Below, piece by piece: positions 41,614 through 50,770 of a stretch of 64,000 nucleotides of DNA (positions within the stretch are counted from its first letter, which is position 1; every line of letters starts with the position of its first letter). The translations under genes and the position numbers were made by a program. Source of the DNA: Echinarachnius parma. Its lineage: Eukaryota; Echinodermata; Echinoidea; Clypeasteroida; Echinarachniidae. The stretch is from NCBI GenBank assembly GCA_037951105.1, contig JBAMJV010010929.1, positions 18,503 to 82,502 of the forward strand. Direction: 5' to 3'. The notes under the pieces were generated by a model that worked only from the letters and a program-made list of their open reading frames with translations, was not told the DNA's origin and did not search any database.

Positions 41614-41853
41614 ACACAGAAATTCTTGGAATAGTCAACCAGCATTGAACAAGTATTGGGTACTGTTTCTTGTGTTAATGTGGTATGTCATGTACTCCCT
41701 AGCTGTTACTCGTTTGACCCCATCTACATGTTTACTTTCTTTGTCCCACCCTTTTGTACCATAAAGATAAAGGAGGGTGAAGTGCAGAGGTAGAGCTGAT
41801 GGGTTGACAGGGCTCGCCCTTAACTTTTTTTTCTGGTGGCCATCCCGGGCCAC
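41614..41853 (-). pseudogene. Helitron Rep upstream part, separated by one stop codon
   Basis: The minus-strand frame has LYGTKGWDKESKHVDGVKRV and TAREYMTYHINTRNSTQYLF, a standard Helitron N-terminal block (P.GT.GW......VT.REY..Y.I..R......L...G.LFQ.F). It continues in the same frame into 41613 through LFQEFLCLGFVINENQKLNY. Only a TGA at about 41635-41637, at a position usually Arg, interrupts it. CGA to TGA by CpG decay would explain this. Confidence 0.8.
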
Positions 41854-42000
41854 CTGAGCTGGAATTTCAGGTGGCCAAATTGATTTTCAGGTGGCCAAAA
41901 TATTGCATTTAAATTTGATATTAATTTTAAACGTATAACAGCATCATAATTATCGACATTCGTATATCATTATCATTTGTTAATTTCATAATCATAATCA
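41811..42000. mobile_element. hAT-like MITE left end (CAGGGCTCG family)
   Basis: Starts cagggctcgcccttaac, sharing the first nine bases with the element at 10128-10409, and contains repeated aggtggcca words. The right end was not found. It abuts the Helitron relic. Confidence 0.45.
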
Positions 42001-42002
42001 TG

Positions 42003-42125
42003 GATCTGTAGGGTGGTGCAGATCCATGTAGTGCCTTCCATGTCATGAAGAGTACCTTGAACTTCATACGTTCATGTACTGGAAGCCAATGCATACTCTT
42101 CAATACTTTCTGGGTGGGAGATGAA
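42003..42125 (-). pseudogene. LINE tail fragment
   Basis: gtagggtggtgcagatccatgtagtgccttccatgtcatgaagagtaccttgaact is nearly identical to 40255-40312, the KALHGSAPPY segment of the LINE tail. The following bases (ggaagccaatgcatactctt) continue the LINE. Short, non-functional copy. Confidence 0.7.
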
Positions 42126-42514
42126 TTAGGGGCACGTCTGATACATTATCATCATCCGAGTCACTGGTGAAGAAGCGACTAGTTGGTCTAGTGCAGAGAG
42201 AGAGAGAGGGGGGGGGGGGGGGGGGGCAGCATAATATATGTGAATGGTTAGGAACATACACTGTACAAAGTAAAACAGCATGAAAAGTGTGTGGTTATTG
42301 TGGGCATTTATGTAATATCACTGTTTTAAGGCAGGCAGCCTCAGTGAGGTTGTGCTCTCAATATGAAGACACTTGTATCTTCTTTGCATAAATCAAGTTA
42401 GTTCTTTGTGTCAATTCAATTCAGAAAGAATTACACAATGAAGCAAATATTTAAGAAACTCATTTATTCAGATTATAAAAGTATAAATCTGATATTGGGA
42501 AAACTCTTATAATG

Positions 42515-42775
42515 GTTCATTGATCTCTACTTACTTTGAGAAGAATGTGTTGTTGTTTTCTGGATAGTACAGTGAAGCGTCCATTTTGTCAAGTAATCAC
42601 AGGAGCTTGTCTCGGTAGGGCTTAAGATAGCCATCCAGAACCTGGTTCTCTTGTTTTCTTGTCCAGGAGCAGCTTATGAGGGGTATAGAAGCAAGCTAGC
42701 ATGCCGCCCCTGTGTCATGCTTGAGGCGGGCAGCCTCAGTGAGGTTGTACTCTTAATGAGAGCAGTTTTTTCTGT
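42515..42775. repeat. Dispersed ~260-bp repeat, copy 1
   Basis: Contains ttcattgatctctacttac, gaagaatgtgttgttgttttctgg, cttaagatagccatccagaac, gcatgccgcccctgtgtcatgcttgaggcggg and cagcctcagtgaggttgtac. Further copies lie at 44245-44345 (cut by an LTR), 48655-48835 and 48873-49145. The minus strand suggests a degraded coding origin (GYLKPYRDKLL and DKMDASLYYPENNNTFFS), but I cannot name a family. Confidence 0.7.
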
Positions 42776-42779
42776 TCTC

Positions 42780-43103
42780 CACTCATAGCGTATCAGAACA
42801 TTTGGACATGCCTGAATTCCGTCAGGCTACAATTCAAAGACAGTCCTGTAAAATCGTGGTGTGTATAAGATCTTCTCAGTAGTGTTTACATGTACCTCTT
42901 GCCACCTGAATGGCCACCTGCTTTGAGAAGGTTGATGTCATTTTCTTTGCCAACTATTAACTCAGTACGTGAATAGCTTGGTCTGTTGTACTTCCCTGTC
43001 TCATCACAAGTAACATCTTCGGGAAATTCAAGATTTGATGAGTCAATAATAAAGCTCAGTTCGTCATTCACAGGCACAAGGTACACTGCTGTTTACTGTG
43101 GAA
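42780..43103. other. Unassigned short frame
   Basis: A minus-strand frame 43086-42886 (FPEDVTCDETGKYNRPSYSR and TELIVGKENDINLLKAGGHS) looks protein-like but is not recognised. It directly precedes, in transcription order, the dispersed repeat at 42515-42775, whose minus strand also looks protein-like. Confidence 0.3.
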
Positions 43104-43493
43104 GTCATCCGGCGGACGGCTCGAGTTGCTGGAGTGACGGCCCAAGTTGCTTGCTGGACGGTCTAAGTCATTCGGCGGACGGCCCGAGTCGCTGGAGTGA
43201 CGGGCCAAGTTGCTTGCTGGACGGTCTAAGTCATCCGGCGGACGGCCCGAGTCGCTGGAGTGACGGGCCAAGTTGCTTGCTGGACGTCTAAGTCATCCGG
43301 AGGATGGCCCGAGTCGCTGGAGTGACGGCCCAAGTTGCTTGCTGGACGGTCTAAGTCATCCGGCAGACGGCCCGAGTCGCTAGAGTGACTGCCCAAGTTG
43401 CTTGCTGGACGGTCTAAGTCATCCGGCGGATGGCCCGAGTCGCTGGAGTGACGGCCCAAGTTGCTTGCTGGACGGTTTAAGTCATCCGGCGGA
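43104..43493. repeat. 63-bp minisatellite, six units plus a partial seventh
   Basis: The unit begins gtcatccggcggacggcccg and continues agtcgctggagtgacggcccaagttgcttgctggacggtctaa. Units differ by a few substitutions, and one unit lacks a single g (gctggacgtctaag, near 43287). Sixty-three is 21 codons, so the minus strand reads a 21-residue repeat (RHSSDSGRPPDDLDRPASNL). The single-base deletion shifts the frame once, producing two overlapping frames. Confidence 0.9.
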
Positions 43494-43498
43494 TCCAT

Positions 43499-44010
43499 CT
43501 AGTTTTTTTTCTTTTTTGGAGGGCACCAAAGACGTTTTAATTCATTTGGTATTCTACTAGTATGTTGATGATAATGTACTGGATGAAGATATTTATAAAC
43601 AGATTCCACAAGCAACTTTCCAAGAAGCTCCTTTCCAAAATCGTTCAAATGTAGAAAGTCCCAAGAATATAAATCATTATTTAAACTGAATTGTTCTGTA
43701 ACATCAAATGTTCTTAAGTTATTCTTGGAGGCAAGTTTGTGCAAATTACGATTATAATAAATCAATTTTTTATGAAGATTGTCCGAGTCCCAACGTGGTA
43801 AAATAAAACAAAAGTAAACTGTTGCAGATCTAAAACGTTCGCTGATTGTGTGATACAAATTCTAAAAATCCTGTTCATTTTTCTCCCAGAAACTGTTCTC
43901 TAAATTATTAGTTCCAACGAACAAATACACAAAAGATGTTTCCCAGTCGATAGCACTTCCACAATCCTCAATAACAGAATGACGTAAGGATGCTCCAGGA
44001 TAGGACTCGT
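43499..44010 (-). pseudogene. SGNH-hydrolase/esterase-like fragment
   Basis: Minus-strand sequence: around 44010-43865, SYPGASLRHSVIEDCGSAID followed by FVYLFVGTNNLEN. Then a stop, then the frame 43858-43499 with FRSATVYFCFILPRWDSDNL, SLNNDLYSWDFLHLNDFGKE. PGAS, GTNN and D.LHLN.FG correspond to SGNH blocks II, III and V, with the catalytic Asp/His in DFLHLND. Such esterase domains occur in ORF1 of CR1/L2-type LINEs and in transposon-linked genes of marine invertebrates. The stop near 43860 makes it non-functional. Confidence 0.6.
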
Positions 44011-44244
44011 ATACCCCAAAACAGCTTTAGAATAGTCAGGAGCTAGCAAAATGTAAACTTATGCAAAAAAAACGGGACGAAAACTCTTCAAAATGAACCT
44101 CATATTCCAGTGAAGAAAACTAGGCAAAATAATCGCAAAAACTCAATGAATTTGGTATGAAACAAAAGCTTGAAATTCAGAGATTAACTTACCCGGTCAT
44201 TTCGCCATGATGTCAGTAATGGTGAGGCATGAGTGAAAAGATCA

Positions 44245-44340
44245 TTGATCATTGATCTCTACTTACTTTAAAGAAGAATGTGTTGTTGTTTTCTGGGTAG
44301 TACAGAGCAGCGTCCATTTTGTCAAGTAATCAAAGGAGCT
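44245..44340. repeat. Dispersed repeat, copy 2, interrupted by the LTR
   Basis: Matches 42515-42610 (ttgatctctacttactttaa, tgttgttgttttctgggtag, caaaggagct). It stops exactly at the TGTTGT of the LTR, whereas other copies continue tgtcgccgtagggctt. The LTR element therefore inserted into this repeat. Confidence 0.7.
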
Positions 44341-44542
44341 TGTTGTAAAGAGTGGACTCAAGTAGTATTATAATTATAAATAGAAGTACGCCATCTCCGG
44401 CGAATTACCATATATGTTCGAGGGTAATATCGGCAGTCAAGGAACCAGGCATTGTTTGAGCTGGGCGACCGATCTACAAGGAGTTAATAAAGTAAGCTTT
44501 CAAACTAAATACTCGTGTGTCGACTTGTATTATAACACAACA
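44341..44542 (+). mobile_element. Ty3/gypsy 5' LTR
   Basis: 202 bp, starting TGTTGT and ending ACAACA (perfect 6-bp inverted ends). Contains an AATAAA poly(A) signal (gttaataaagtaagc, about 44484). Followed directly by tgatgtcagaagtgaaag, the position of the primer-binding site; the ATGATGTCAGAAGTG form is typical of Mag/SURL-like elements. The left boundary is supported by interruption of the dispersed repeat at 44340. No 3' LTR was found. Confidence 0.8.
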
Positions 44543-44761
44543 TGATGTCAGAAGTGAAAGTGACTGTATGTCTGATTCGATTCGCCATGAACTGTGTTGT
44601 AGAAATGCTAATTTGAATCCGTTTTGGGAGGTGAGCTTCACGGTTGATGTGTGACCGAATATACCAGCCAGAAAACGCTTCATTGAGAACTGTACGGTTC
44701 CGTGATCGACAGTGCATAGCTAGTTGAATAAGGCCGACGAGAGCAGTTTGCAATTAGCATA

Positions 44762-46855
44762 ATGGATCAACTGAAACCACCAAACCCACTGGACCTTGAT
44801 GCTAGGAATCTTCCTCAGACTTGGAAACTTTGGAAAGAAGAATTTGAGCTGTATGTTGATCTTGCTGGGTTGAATGACGAGCCCAAGAAAGTCAAGCTCT
44901 TCTTGTATTTGGTAGGTGCGAGGGGCAGAGAACTGTATAAGACCCTCGAGATTAATGCAGCTGCAGCCGAAGATGACGTGTCTGGCGGAGATGCGCCTGC
45001 CGCACCGACATTGGCAGTGGTATTACAGGCATATGACAAATATTGTAACCCTCAAAAGAATGAAACTGTTGATCGGTACCAATTTTTCACAAGACAGCAG
45101 CAGGCTGGAGAGACTCTGGAACAGTACCACACTGAGCTGAAGGTGCTAGCATCCAGTTGTAACTTTCAACATCTGAAAGACTCGCTGATTCGGGACAGAA
45201 TAATAGGCGGCATTCGGGATGATGGCCTCCGTGCCAGATTATTGAGGGAGTCATCAGAGTTAACCCTCGACAAGTGTTTGCAGATCTGCCGCGCCACAGA
45301 GTTGTCTAAGGAGAGAATGACAGTCTTCGGTGACAAGGCTCAGGCAGACATTCATGCAGTACAGAAGTCATGGAAAAAGGACCAGTCCAGAAATCAACAG
45401 CGATCATGCAAATACTGTGGTGGTCGGCATGTGATGGACAAAGACCAGTGTCCGGCGTATGGAAAAACCTGTAATAAGTGTCACAAGCAAAACCACTTTG
45501 CGAAAGTGTGCCAAGCAAAAGTGGTTGGATCACGTGGGAATGCTACGCCTGCCCTGCATCAGATGGATGAAGAGAGTGACTACGAAGACTTCTTTGTTGA
45601 TGCCATTGAGTCGAATGATCGAGGAGACTGGATGGTGGACCTCAAGATACACAACAGGACGGTGAGATTCAAGCTCGACACTGGTGCCCAGTGTAATGTT
45701 GTCCCCCTTGGGGTACAAAAGCATCTTGCTTCGACAATGGTGAAATCATCGGCTAGACTGGTAATGTACTCGGGCCACCAGATCAATCCGGTTGGAAAGT
45801 CGGTACTCTGCTGTGAGTACAAGGGCAGATTTCACAATCTTCAGTTCCAGGTCATCGATTATCATGCACAGCCTGTGTTGGGCCTGCAGGCGTGTCAGCA
45901 ACTAGGCTTAATCAAGCGCGTCCACACGGTTCATCATGAAACGGCAGATGTGAAAGAGAGATATGCTGATCTGTTTGACGGACTTGGCTGCATGCCAGGC
46001 ACACATCATATCAAAGACAGAGAAGATGCAGTTCCCAGAGTGCATGCTCCCAGAAAAGTACCTGTGGCCCTGAGAGGCAAAATCAAGACAGAACTGAAAC
46101 GAATGGAGGATCTGAAAGTGATCGAAAGAGTGACAAAACCAACTGCATGGGTGCGCAACATGAAGCAACCCACAAACAAGAAGGAATTGCAGAGATATCT
46201 TGGAATGGTGAACTACCTGGGAAAGTTTTTGCCCAACTTGTCTGAAGTCACAGCACTGCTGCGGATGCTGCTTGTTGGTGAAAATGATTGGCAGTGGCTA
46301 GACGAACAGCAGTCTGCGTTCGAGAAGCTACAGGAGCTGGTCACGAATGCACCTGTCCTACAATACTACGATGTGGATCTGCCAGTAGTAGTGAGTGTCG
46401 ATGCTTCTCAAGATGGCGTGGGGGCGGTGTTGCTTCAGAATGAGAAACCAGTGGCGTTTGCATCAAAAGCCTTCACAGAGTGTGAAAAGCGATATGCACA
46501 GATTGAGAAAGAACTAGCTGCAGTGGTATACGGTGTAGAGAAGTTTCACCAGTATGTCTTCATGCGGAAGTTTTTGGTAGAGTCGGATCATAAGCCACTG
46601 GAAGCTATCATGAAGAAACCTCTAGCAGCAACTCCTCCTCGCCTCCAACGCATGTTGCTGAAGCTACAGAAGTATGACATCACAGTAACATACAAAAAAG
46701 GCATTCTCATGCACGTAGCAGATGCGCTGAGCAGAGACTACATCTCCCTTTTCTCTCTCCCCATATCAGAATGTCGTCCATCACCACCTCAACGCCTTCC
46801 AATTCCTCCAGCATGTGGGACATTGTGCGTTGGAAGATTTCAGGAGCGGACTTGA
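44762..46855 (+). CDS. Ty3/gypsy (Mag/SURL-like) gag-pol with reverse-transcriptase core deleted
   Basis: An open 697-codon frame starting 220 bp after the LTR. Gag capsid at residues 20-200 (WKLWKEEFELYVDLAGLNDE, FFTRQQQAGETLEQY). Two zinc knuckles at 216-250 (CKYCGGRHVMDKDQCP, CNKCHKQNHFAKVC). Protease at ~295-390 (FKLDTGAQCNVVP, VLGLQACQQLGL). RT N-terminal linker to ~462 (HAPRKVPVALRGKIKTELK, KPTAWV). Then a direct, in-frame jump to the RT connection (RNMKQPTNKKELQRYLGMVN), RNase H (VVSVDASQDGVGAVLLQ) and HVADALSRDYI near 657. Fingers and palm, including the catalytic YMDD box, are missing. The last ~35 codons are antisense readthrough of the inverted RT piece at 46745-46955. No integrase. 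Confidence 0.9.
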   Translation: MDQLKPPNPLDLDARNLPQTWKLWKEEFELYVDLAGLNDEPKKVKLFLYLVGARGRELYKTLEINAAAAEDDVSGGDAPAAPTLAVVLQAYDKYCNPQKNETVDRYQFFTRQQQAGETLEQYHTELKVLASSCNFQHLKDSLIRDRIIGGIRDDGLRARLLRESSELTLDKCLQICRATELSKERMTVFGDKAQADIHAVQKSWKKDQSRNQQRSCKYCGGRHVMDKDQCPAYGKTCNKCHKQNHFAKVCQAKVVGSRGNATPALHQMDEESDYEDFFVDAIESNDRGDWMVDLKIHNRTVRFKLDTGAQCNVVPLGVQKHLASTMVKSSARLVMYSGHQINPVGKSVLCCEYKGRFHNLQFQVIDYHAQPVLGLQACQQLGLIKRVHTVHHETADVKERYADLFDGLGCMPGTHHIKDREDAVPRVHAPRKVPVALRGKIKTELKRMEDLKVIERVTKPTAWVRNMKQPTNKKELQRYLGMVNYLGKFLPNLSEVTALLRMLLVGENDWQWLDEQQSAFEKLQELVTNAPVLQYYDVDLPVVVSVDASQDGVGAVLLQNEKPVAFASKAFTECEKRYAQIEKELAAVVYGVEKFHQYVFMRKFLVESDHKPLEAIMKKPLAATPPRLQRMLLKLQKYDITVTYKKGILMHVADALSRDYISLFSLPISECRPSPPQRLPIPPACGTLCVGRFQERT

Positions 46856-46955
46856 TACCGAAGGGCATTCGACAGTATTTGTATCTCCCGAACGGTGTAT
46901 TAAACGTGCACAAGTCCGCACTCTTCTCGTCCAGTTCCAGCTGCCAATATGTGTT
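46745..46955 (-). pseudogene. Inverted reverse-transcriptase core fragment
   Basis: The minus strand reads TYWQLELDEKSADLCTFNTP, FGRYKYCRMPFGIKSAPEIF and VEVVMDDILIWG. This is the RT fingers/palm segment, including the catalytic (V)MDD box, that is absent from the plus-strand ORF at 44762-46855. It begins immediately after the DALSRDYIS segment of that ORF. A local inversion of part of the same element is the simplest origin. Confidence 0.88.
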
Positions 46956-46959
46956 TGGC

Positions 46960-48438
46960 TAGCTCAAAAAGAGATACAAGTCGGAATTGCTCGAACCGAG
47001 AAAATTGACTATTAAGTAATGATATGAAAAAAATCGAGTATTTTTTTTTTTGTCTTATAAGATTCTCCATAGTTTAATCTATCATGTGTGAAAATTTCAG
47101 ACCAAAATAGTAAACCTAAATATGAAATTTTATCATTTTTCTATAGTCATGTTTATCCACTTTTTTCGTTTTGCTTTTGCTTCGCGAGCGAGCGATGCGA
47201 AGAGCTAAACGGAAAGACGTCGAAGCTCCGCCCCCTAGTAATCGCTCGCCGTTCATTGGCTTATCGTTATTGCAGGCTTTCTATAGTTTATTATACATGT
47301 GGAGCGCGTGCGGCTATGTACGGTTCGGTGTACGTGTGTGGCACCGATTTCTATAGAACATCGGTGTGTAATGGTGTGATGCATTGTGTGGATGTGTATC
47401 AACATGCATCATCACTAAGATTATCATCATCGTGATCATCAACAACAACAATGAAAACGATACTCATGGATATGATAATTATTATAGATAAGTATTATAG
47501 AAATTATTAACAAAAACAGACATTAACACATAAACAAAATAGCACAGTAATACAATACAAAGATAGAAATTTCCCAACAACTTTTTGAAAAGCCGATTTT
47601 GTTTTCCCCTTTAAAAACTGTGCTAATTAACAGATGCAAAATCTGATGTGGACATTCACTCTTTTGTGCTAAATAACTAGACCCAAGCTGTCACAGTGGA
47701 TCATCCAAATAATAGAGGAGGGGTAAGGCTTATAGGCGGCAATGACAGATCGCATCGATCCCCCGCTGAATACCCGCTACGCCGCGCCCAGGCCCTGCAT
47801 TGAACACCGCGCCTATACTATTATAATCCGTCCATTGTGTAGTAACGCGCCACGCCTATTCGACTGCGATTAGCGTTCAAAATCCACGCCGGAATGGACA
47901 TTATCTTGCATCCTGCTCGTTTACTATCTCTATGAAAAGACTCGTAAGTCTCAAAAGTTTGTGCTGCGATGTGAAAGCTATTTTTTAAAATTCAGAGTAT
48001 GTTACTTTGTCGGATGGCCTGACGGACTGAAAAACTCTCGAGTGGCCGCTCCCTGATCTATAATCATCAAAGTCCGCCCCGTCTTCTCGCGGGGCCGGGC
48101 GGGGTGATATCAATAGCCGCGTTTTCACGAAAAGCGGATATCGATCGGAGACGGGTCTATTATGCTAACTACACTGTGATTGGTTAACCGTTTCCATGGA
48201 CTTGGACTTGGTGAATTTTGCTGACATTCGCGCTATTTAGATACGGACAACATGAGTTCCGGAGCAAACCGTACCGTATTCTTTAAAAGCGATTTTCTCC
48301 GTATTTTTTTTCCACTGCCGTTTATCTATTCCACATTAAAATAGTTGTATCTCGGTGCTCAAGCTACCAAATATTATGATTTAAACATCAAATTAAAGCT
48401 TAAGACATGGAAAACAAGATGGTATACATAACTCAAAC
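46960..48438. other. Non-coding stretch, no gene recognised
   Basis: Unassigned. Includes a T-run (47041-47052), cgcgagcgagcgatgcgaag words near 47180, and GC-rich DNA at 47740-48120. No domain, tRNA or transposon end recognised. Confidence 0.35.
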
Positions 48439-48654
48439 ATGAAGAATGTCGAGGAGTATCTCATTTTGGGCTGCTCGGTCACATATCCACAGTTCGCATC
48501 CAGTGTACTAAACCGCTTTGCGTTCGGGATGTGTGACACCTCTTCTTCCTCATCTGATAGGTCCAAGTTGACTGCTTCCCCTGACCTCCGGCTGGCTTTG
48601 TGGGGGCGGTCTTCCCTCTTCTGACCGGGCTTTTGACCGGGCCGCGTCCATGTT

Positions 48655-49145
48655 GTCGATTAATCAAAGGAGCTTGTCGCCGTAGGGCTTAAGATAGCCA
48701 TCCAGAACCCGGTTCTCTTGTTTCCTTGGCCGGGAGCAGCTTATGTGGGGTATAGAAGCAAGCGAGCATGCCACCGCTGTTTCATGCTTGAGGTGGGCAG
48801 CCTAAGTGAGGTTGTACTCTTAATATGGACACATTGGATATTGGGAAAACTCATACATTTAGACAGAATTATTGTTCATTGATCTTTACTTCCTTTAGGA
48901 AAGAATGTGCTGTTGTTTTCTGGGTTATACAAGGCAGCGTTTATGTTGTAATCAAAGGAATTTGTCACCGTAGGTCTTAGGATAGCCATCCAGAACCCGG
49001 TACTCTTGTTTTCTTGGCTGGGAGCAGCTCATGAGGGGAAAAGAAGCAAGCTAGCATGCCACCCCTGTGTCATGCTTGAGACGGGCAACCAAGAAGAGGT
49101 ATTGTACCCTTAATATGAAGACACTTGCATCTTCCGTGCATTAAT
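48655..49145. repeat. Dispersed ~260-bp repeat, copies 3 and 4 in tandem
   Basis: Copy 3 is about 48655-48835 (caaaggagcttgtcgccgta, gatagccatccagaacccgg, gcatgccaccgctgtttcatgc). Copy 4 is about 48873-49145 (gttcattgatctttacttcc, ggatagccatccagaacccg, gcatgccacccctgtgtcatgc). Offset is about 290 bp. Same family as 42515-42775. Confidence 0.7.
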
Positions 49146-49164
49146 TAAGTTATCAAAAATCGGG

Positions 49165-49660
49165 ATATCTCCTCAAAATTCAACAAATCGTAAATATCTG
49201 TTGAACGAAATTGAAATTTGAAAAACAGAAACCTGTCCAGTGCTTTAAAGGGGTAGTACATTTTTGCTAAGGCTCAACTTTAGTAACCAAACATGGACAG
49301 TCACATTATAAAACTAATAGTTTTAACTCCACATATGCTCGAAAGGTATACAAAATTACAAATTATTTGGGCCCCAAATAATTATAGGGTCAGATATATT
49401 TATTAATATTTCAACCGTTTCTGGGCCGATTTTGACCAAATAAAGTTTATTCTGCCATTAAAATTGCGTGTTCTCGCAAATTCGACACTCCGTTTTTCAT
49501 TACCTCACAAAAATATTGTGATGTGCAGCACCCTCTCTACCAAAACTAAACTACCCCTTTAACCGTTTATCTGAATATATGAAAAGGTATGAAAGAACCA
49601 CTAGAGTTTGAAGTAAGTTTGGAAGATTTGGGCAATGTTACTTGATCCTTCATGCTACTT
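49165..49660. mobile_element. TTAA-type MITE of the 54.7-kb family, split by another MITE
   Basis: Left part (about 49170-49244: gaaattgaaatttgaaaaac, agaaacctgtccagtgcttt) and right part (about 49563-49660: gaaagaaccactagagtttg, ggcaatgttacttgatcc) align with 54950-55090. The element at 49249-49558 interrupts them. Older insertion carrying a younger one. Confidence 0.6.
49249..49558. mobile_element. TTAA-flanked Kolobok-like MITE (nested)
   Basis: Starts AGGGGTAGTACATTTTTGCT and ends with the inverse of AGGGGTAGTTTAGTTTTGGT. TTAA lies at 49245-49248 and 49559-49562. The interior is closely similar to 57188-57720 (ggccccaaataattata, tttctgggccgattttgacc, aagtttattctgcc). 310 bp, no coding capacity. 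Confidence 0.8.
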
Positions 49661-49717
49661 TCATTTGTGACTTGTTTGATAAGGTTCATTACTTTGTCCC
49701 TAACTTGAAGGGTCGTT

Positions 49718-50344
49718 TTATGGCATAGTTCTAGCGTAGTTCCTGCTATCTGTGACCCTCTTCAATGTCTCAATAAACGAGGAAAATAGCGTCGCCACTG
49801 CCTCCTCCTCCTCCGGTGTGAAGCGGCCCGACATAAATGACGAACTTGAACTGAACAGCGTCTTGGAGCCTTCGTCTGGAAAGTCGTAGACGTCTTGCCC
49901 GGTGTCTGCACTTGGTCCCTCGTCCAACTTGGAAGCCTTTTTGTGTTGTCCATCCGAAGATGTTCCAGCGGCCATTTCCAGGTCTGTGGTTAACCTCCCT
50001 CGTCCAAAATGTTCCTTGTTCCGGCTGTACGTGGGGAGTCTTTGAGGTGTCGCCAATGGCCTTCTATGGTGTTGGTATGAAAACCATTCGCATTCTTGAA
50101 CTCCACCGAATGGTTCACAGTTTCATGCTCATACCCATGCTGTCGGAGATTGGTGTAGGACTTCCAGCAGTCTGATAATTGGCCAGAGGTATATTTTTTC
50201 ACCTTGACCTGAAGCAGTGATCTCTTGGTCTAGTGTCCGGTATGTGTCGACTTCAGATTGAAGGTCATATACCAGCGTTGGGTTCCCAGTGTAGTCTTTT
50301 CTGTAGGAAAGAGTACACCCCAATAGCTCTTGGAATGTATGCAA
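49718..50344 (-). pseudogene. Merlin/IS1595-like transposase remnant
   Basis: The minus-strand frame 50202-49990 carries SDCWKSYTNLRQHGYEHETV, NHSVEFKN and GFHTNTIEGHWRHLK. The SD.W.SY..L...GY.H.TVNHS..F......HTN.IEG.WR..K block is the ISXO2/IS1595-like transposase core, with the second catalytic Asp and third Glu. This is the Merlin superfamily in eukaryotes. Sequence before it does not supply the first catalytic Asp block in frame. The frame 50056-49718, with DFPDEGSKTLFSSSSSFMSG, is unassigned. Remnant only. Confidence 0.7.
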
Positions 50345-50401
50345 ATATGTCTGTTGGCCAAGATGAGTTGATGGTGGTTCCCGGGTGGATGTGTTGCTGA
50401 A

Positions 50402-50650
50402 TCAATGGCAGCAATGTGGCCTCCGACCCGTCTTCAACCGCGAACTTGTCGGCCCACTGAGTTTAGGTATTATAACCCACCATGGCATCAACTTACAAAA
50501 GGTGGAGTAATGCAATTGTACATCTGGATTTTCTGATAAGAACTTGGCATGGAGAACTGTCAGGTGCTGATCGTGTAACAGTCCTTCATTCCAGGCATCA
50601 TCACGTTGGAAGAATTCAACAACTTGTTGTTTTGTTACGTCAGCTATCAT
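50402..50650 (-). pseudogene. Fragment of an uncharacterised transposon-linked protein
   Basis: An 82-codon minus-strand frame with VTKQQVVEFFQRDDAWNEGL and VQLHYSTFCKLMPWWVIIPK. The V.YSTFC.LRP(F/W)WV..P motif is one I recall from a repetitive uncharacterised family in fish and marine invertebrates. No function known. It lies between the Merlin remnant and a Helitron relic on the same strand. Confidence 0.45.
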
Positions 50651-50770
50651 ATATATCGCTTCTCTTGCCCCTTTTATAGTTCATATTTCCCTTGACATCT
50701 CGCCGAGAAAGGCTTGCTGCGTTTATACCATTTCTATCATATATTTCACTGCTGAAATGTAGGAAAGCCT

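Noticed and set aside
43104-43493. CRISPR-like array
   Set aside because: Repeats are contiguous 63-bp minisatellite units with no unique spacers, in an animal genome.
46707-46913. Independent small gene on the minus strand
   Set aside because: It is the displaced fingers/palm part of the adjacent gypsy element, not a separate gene.
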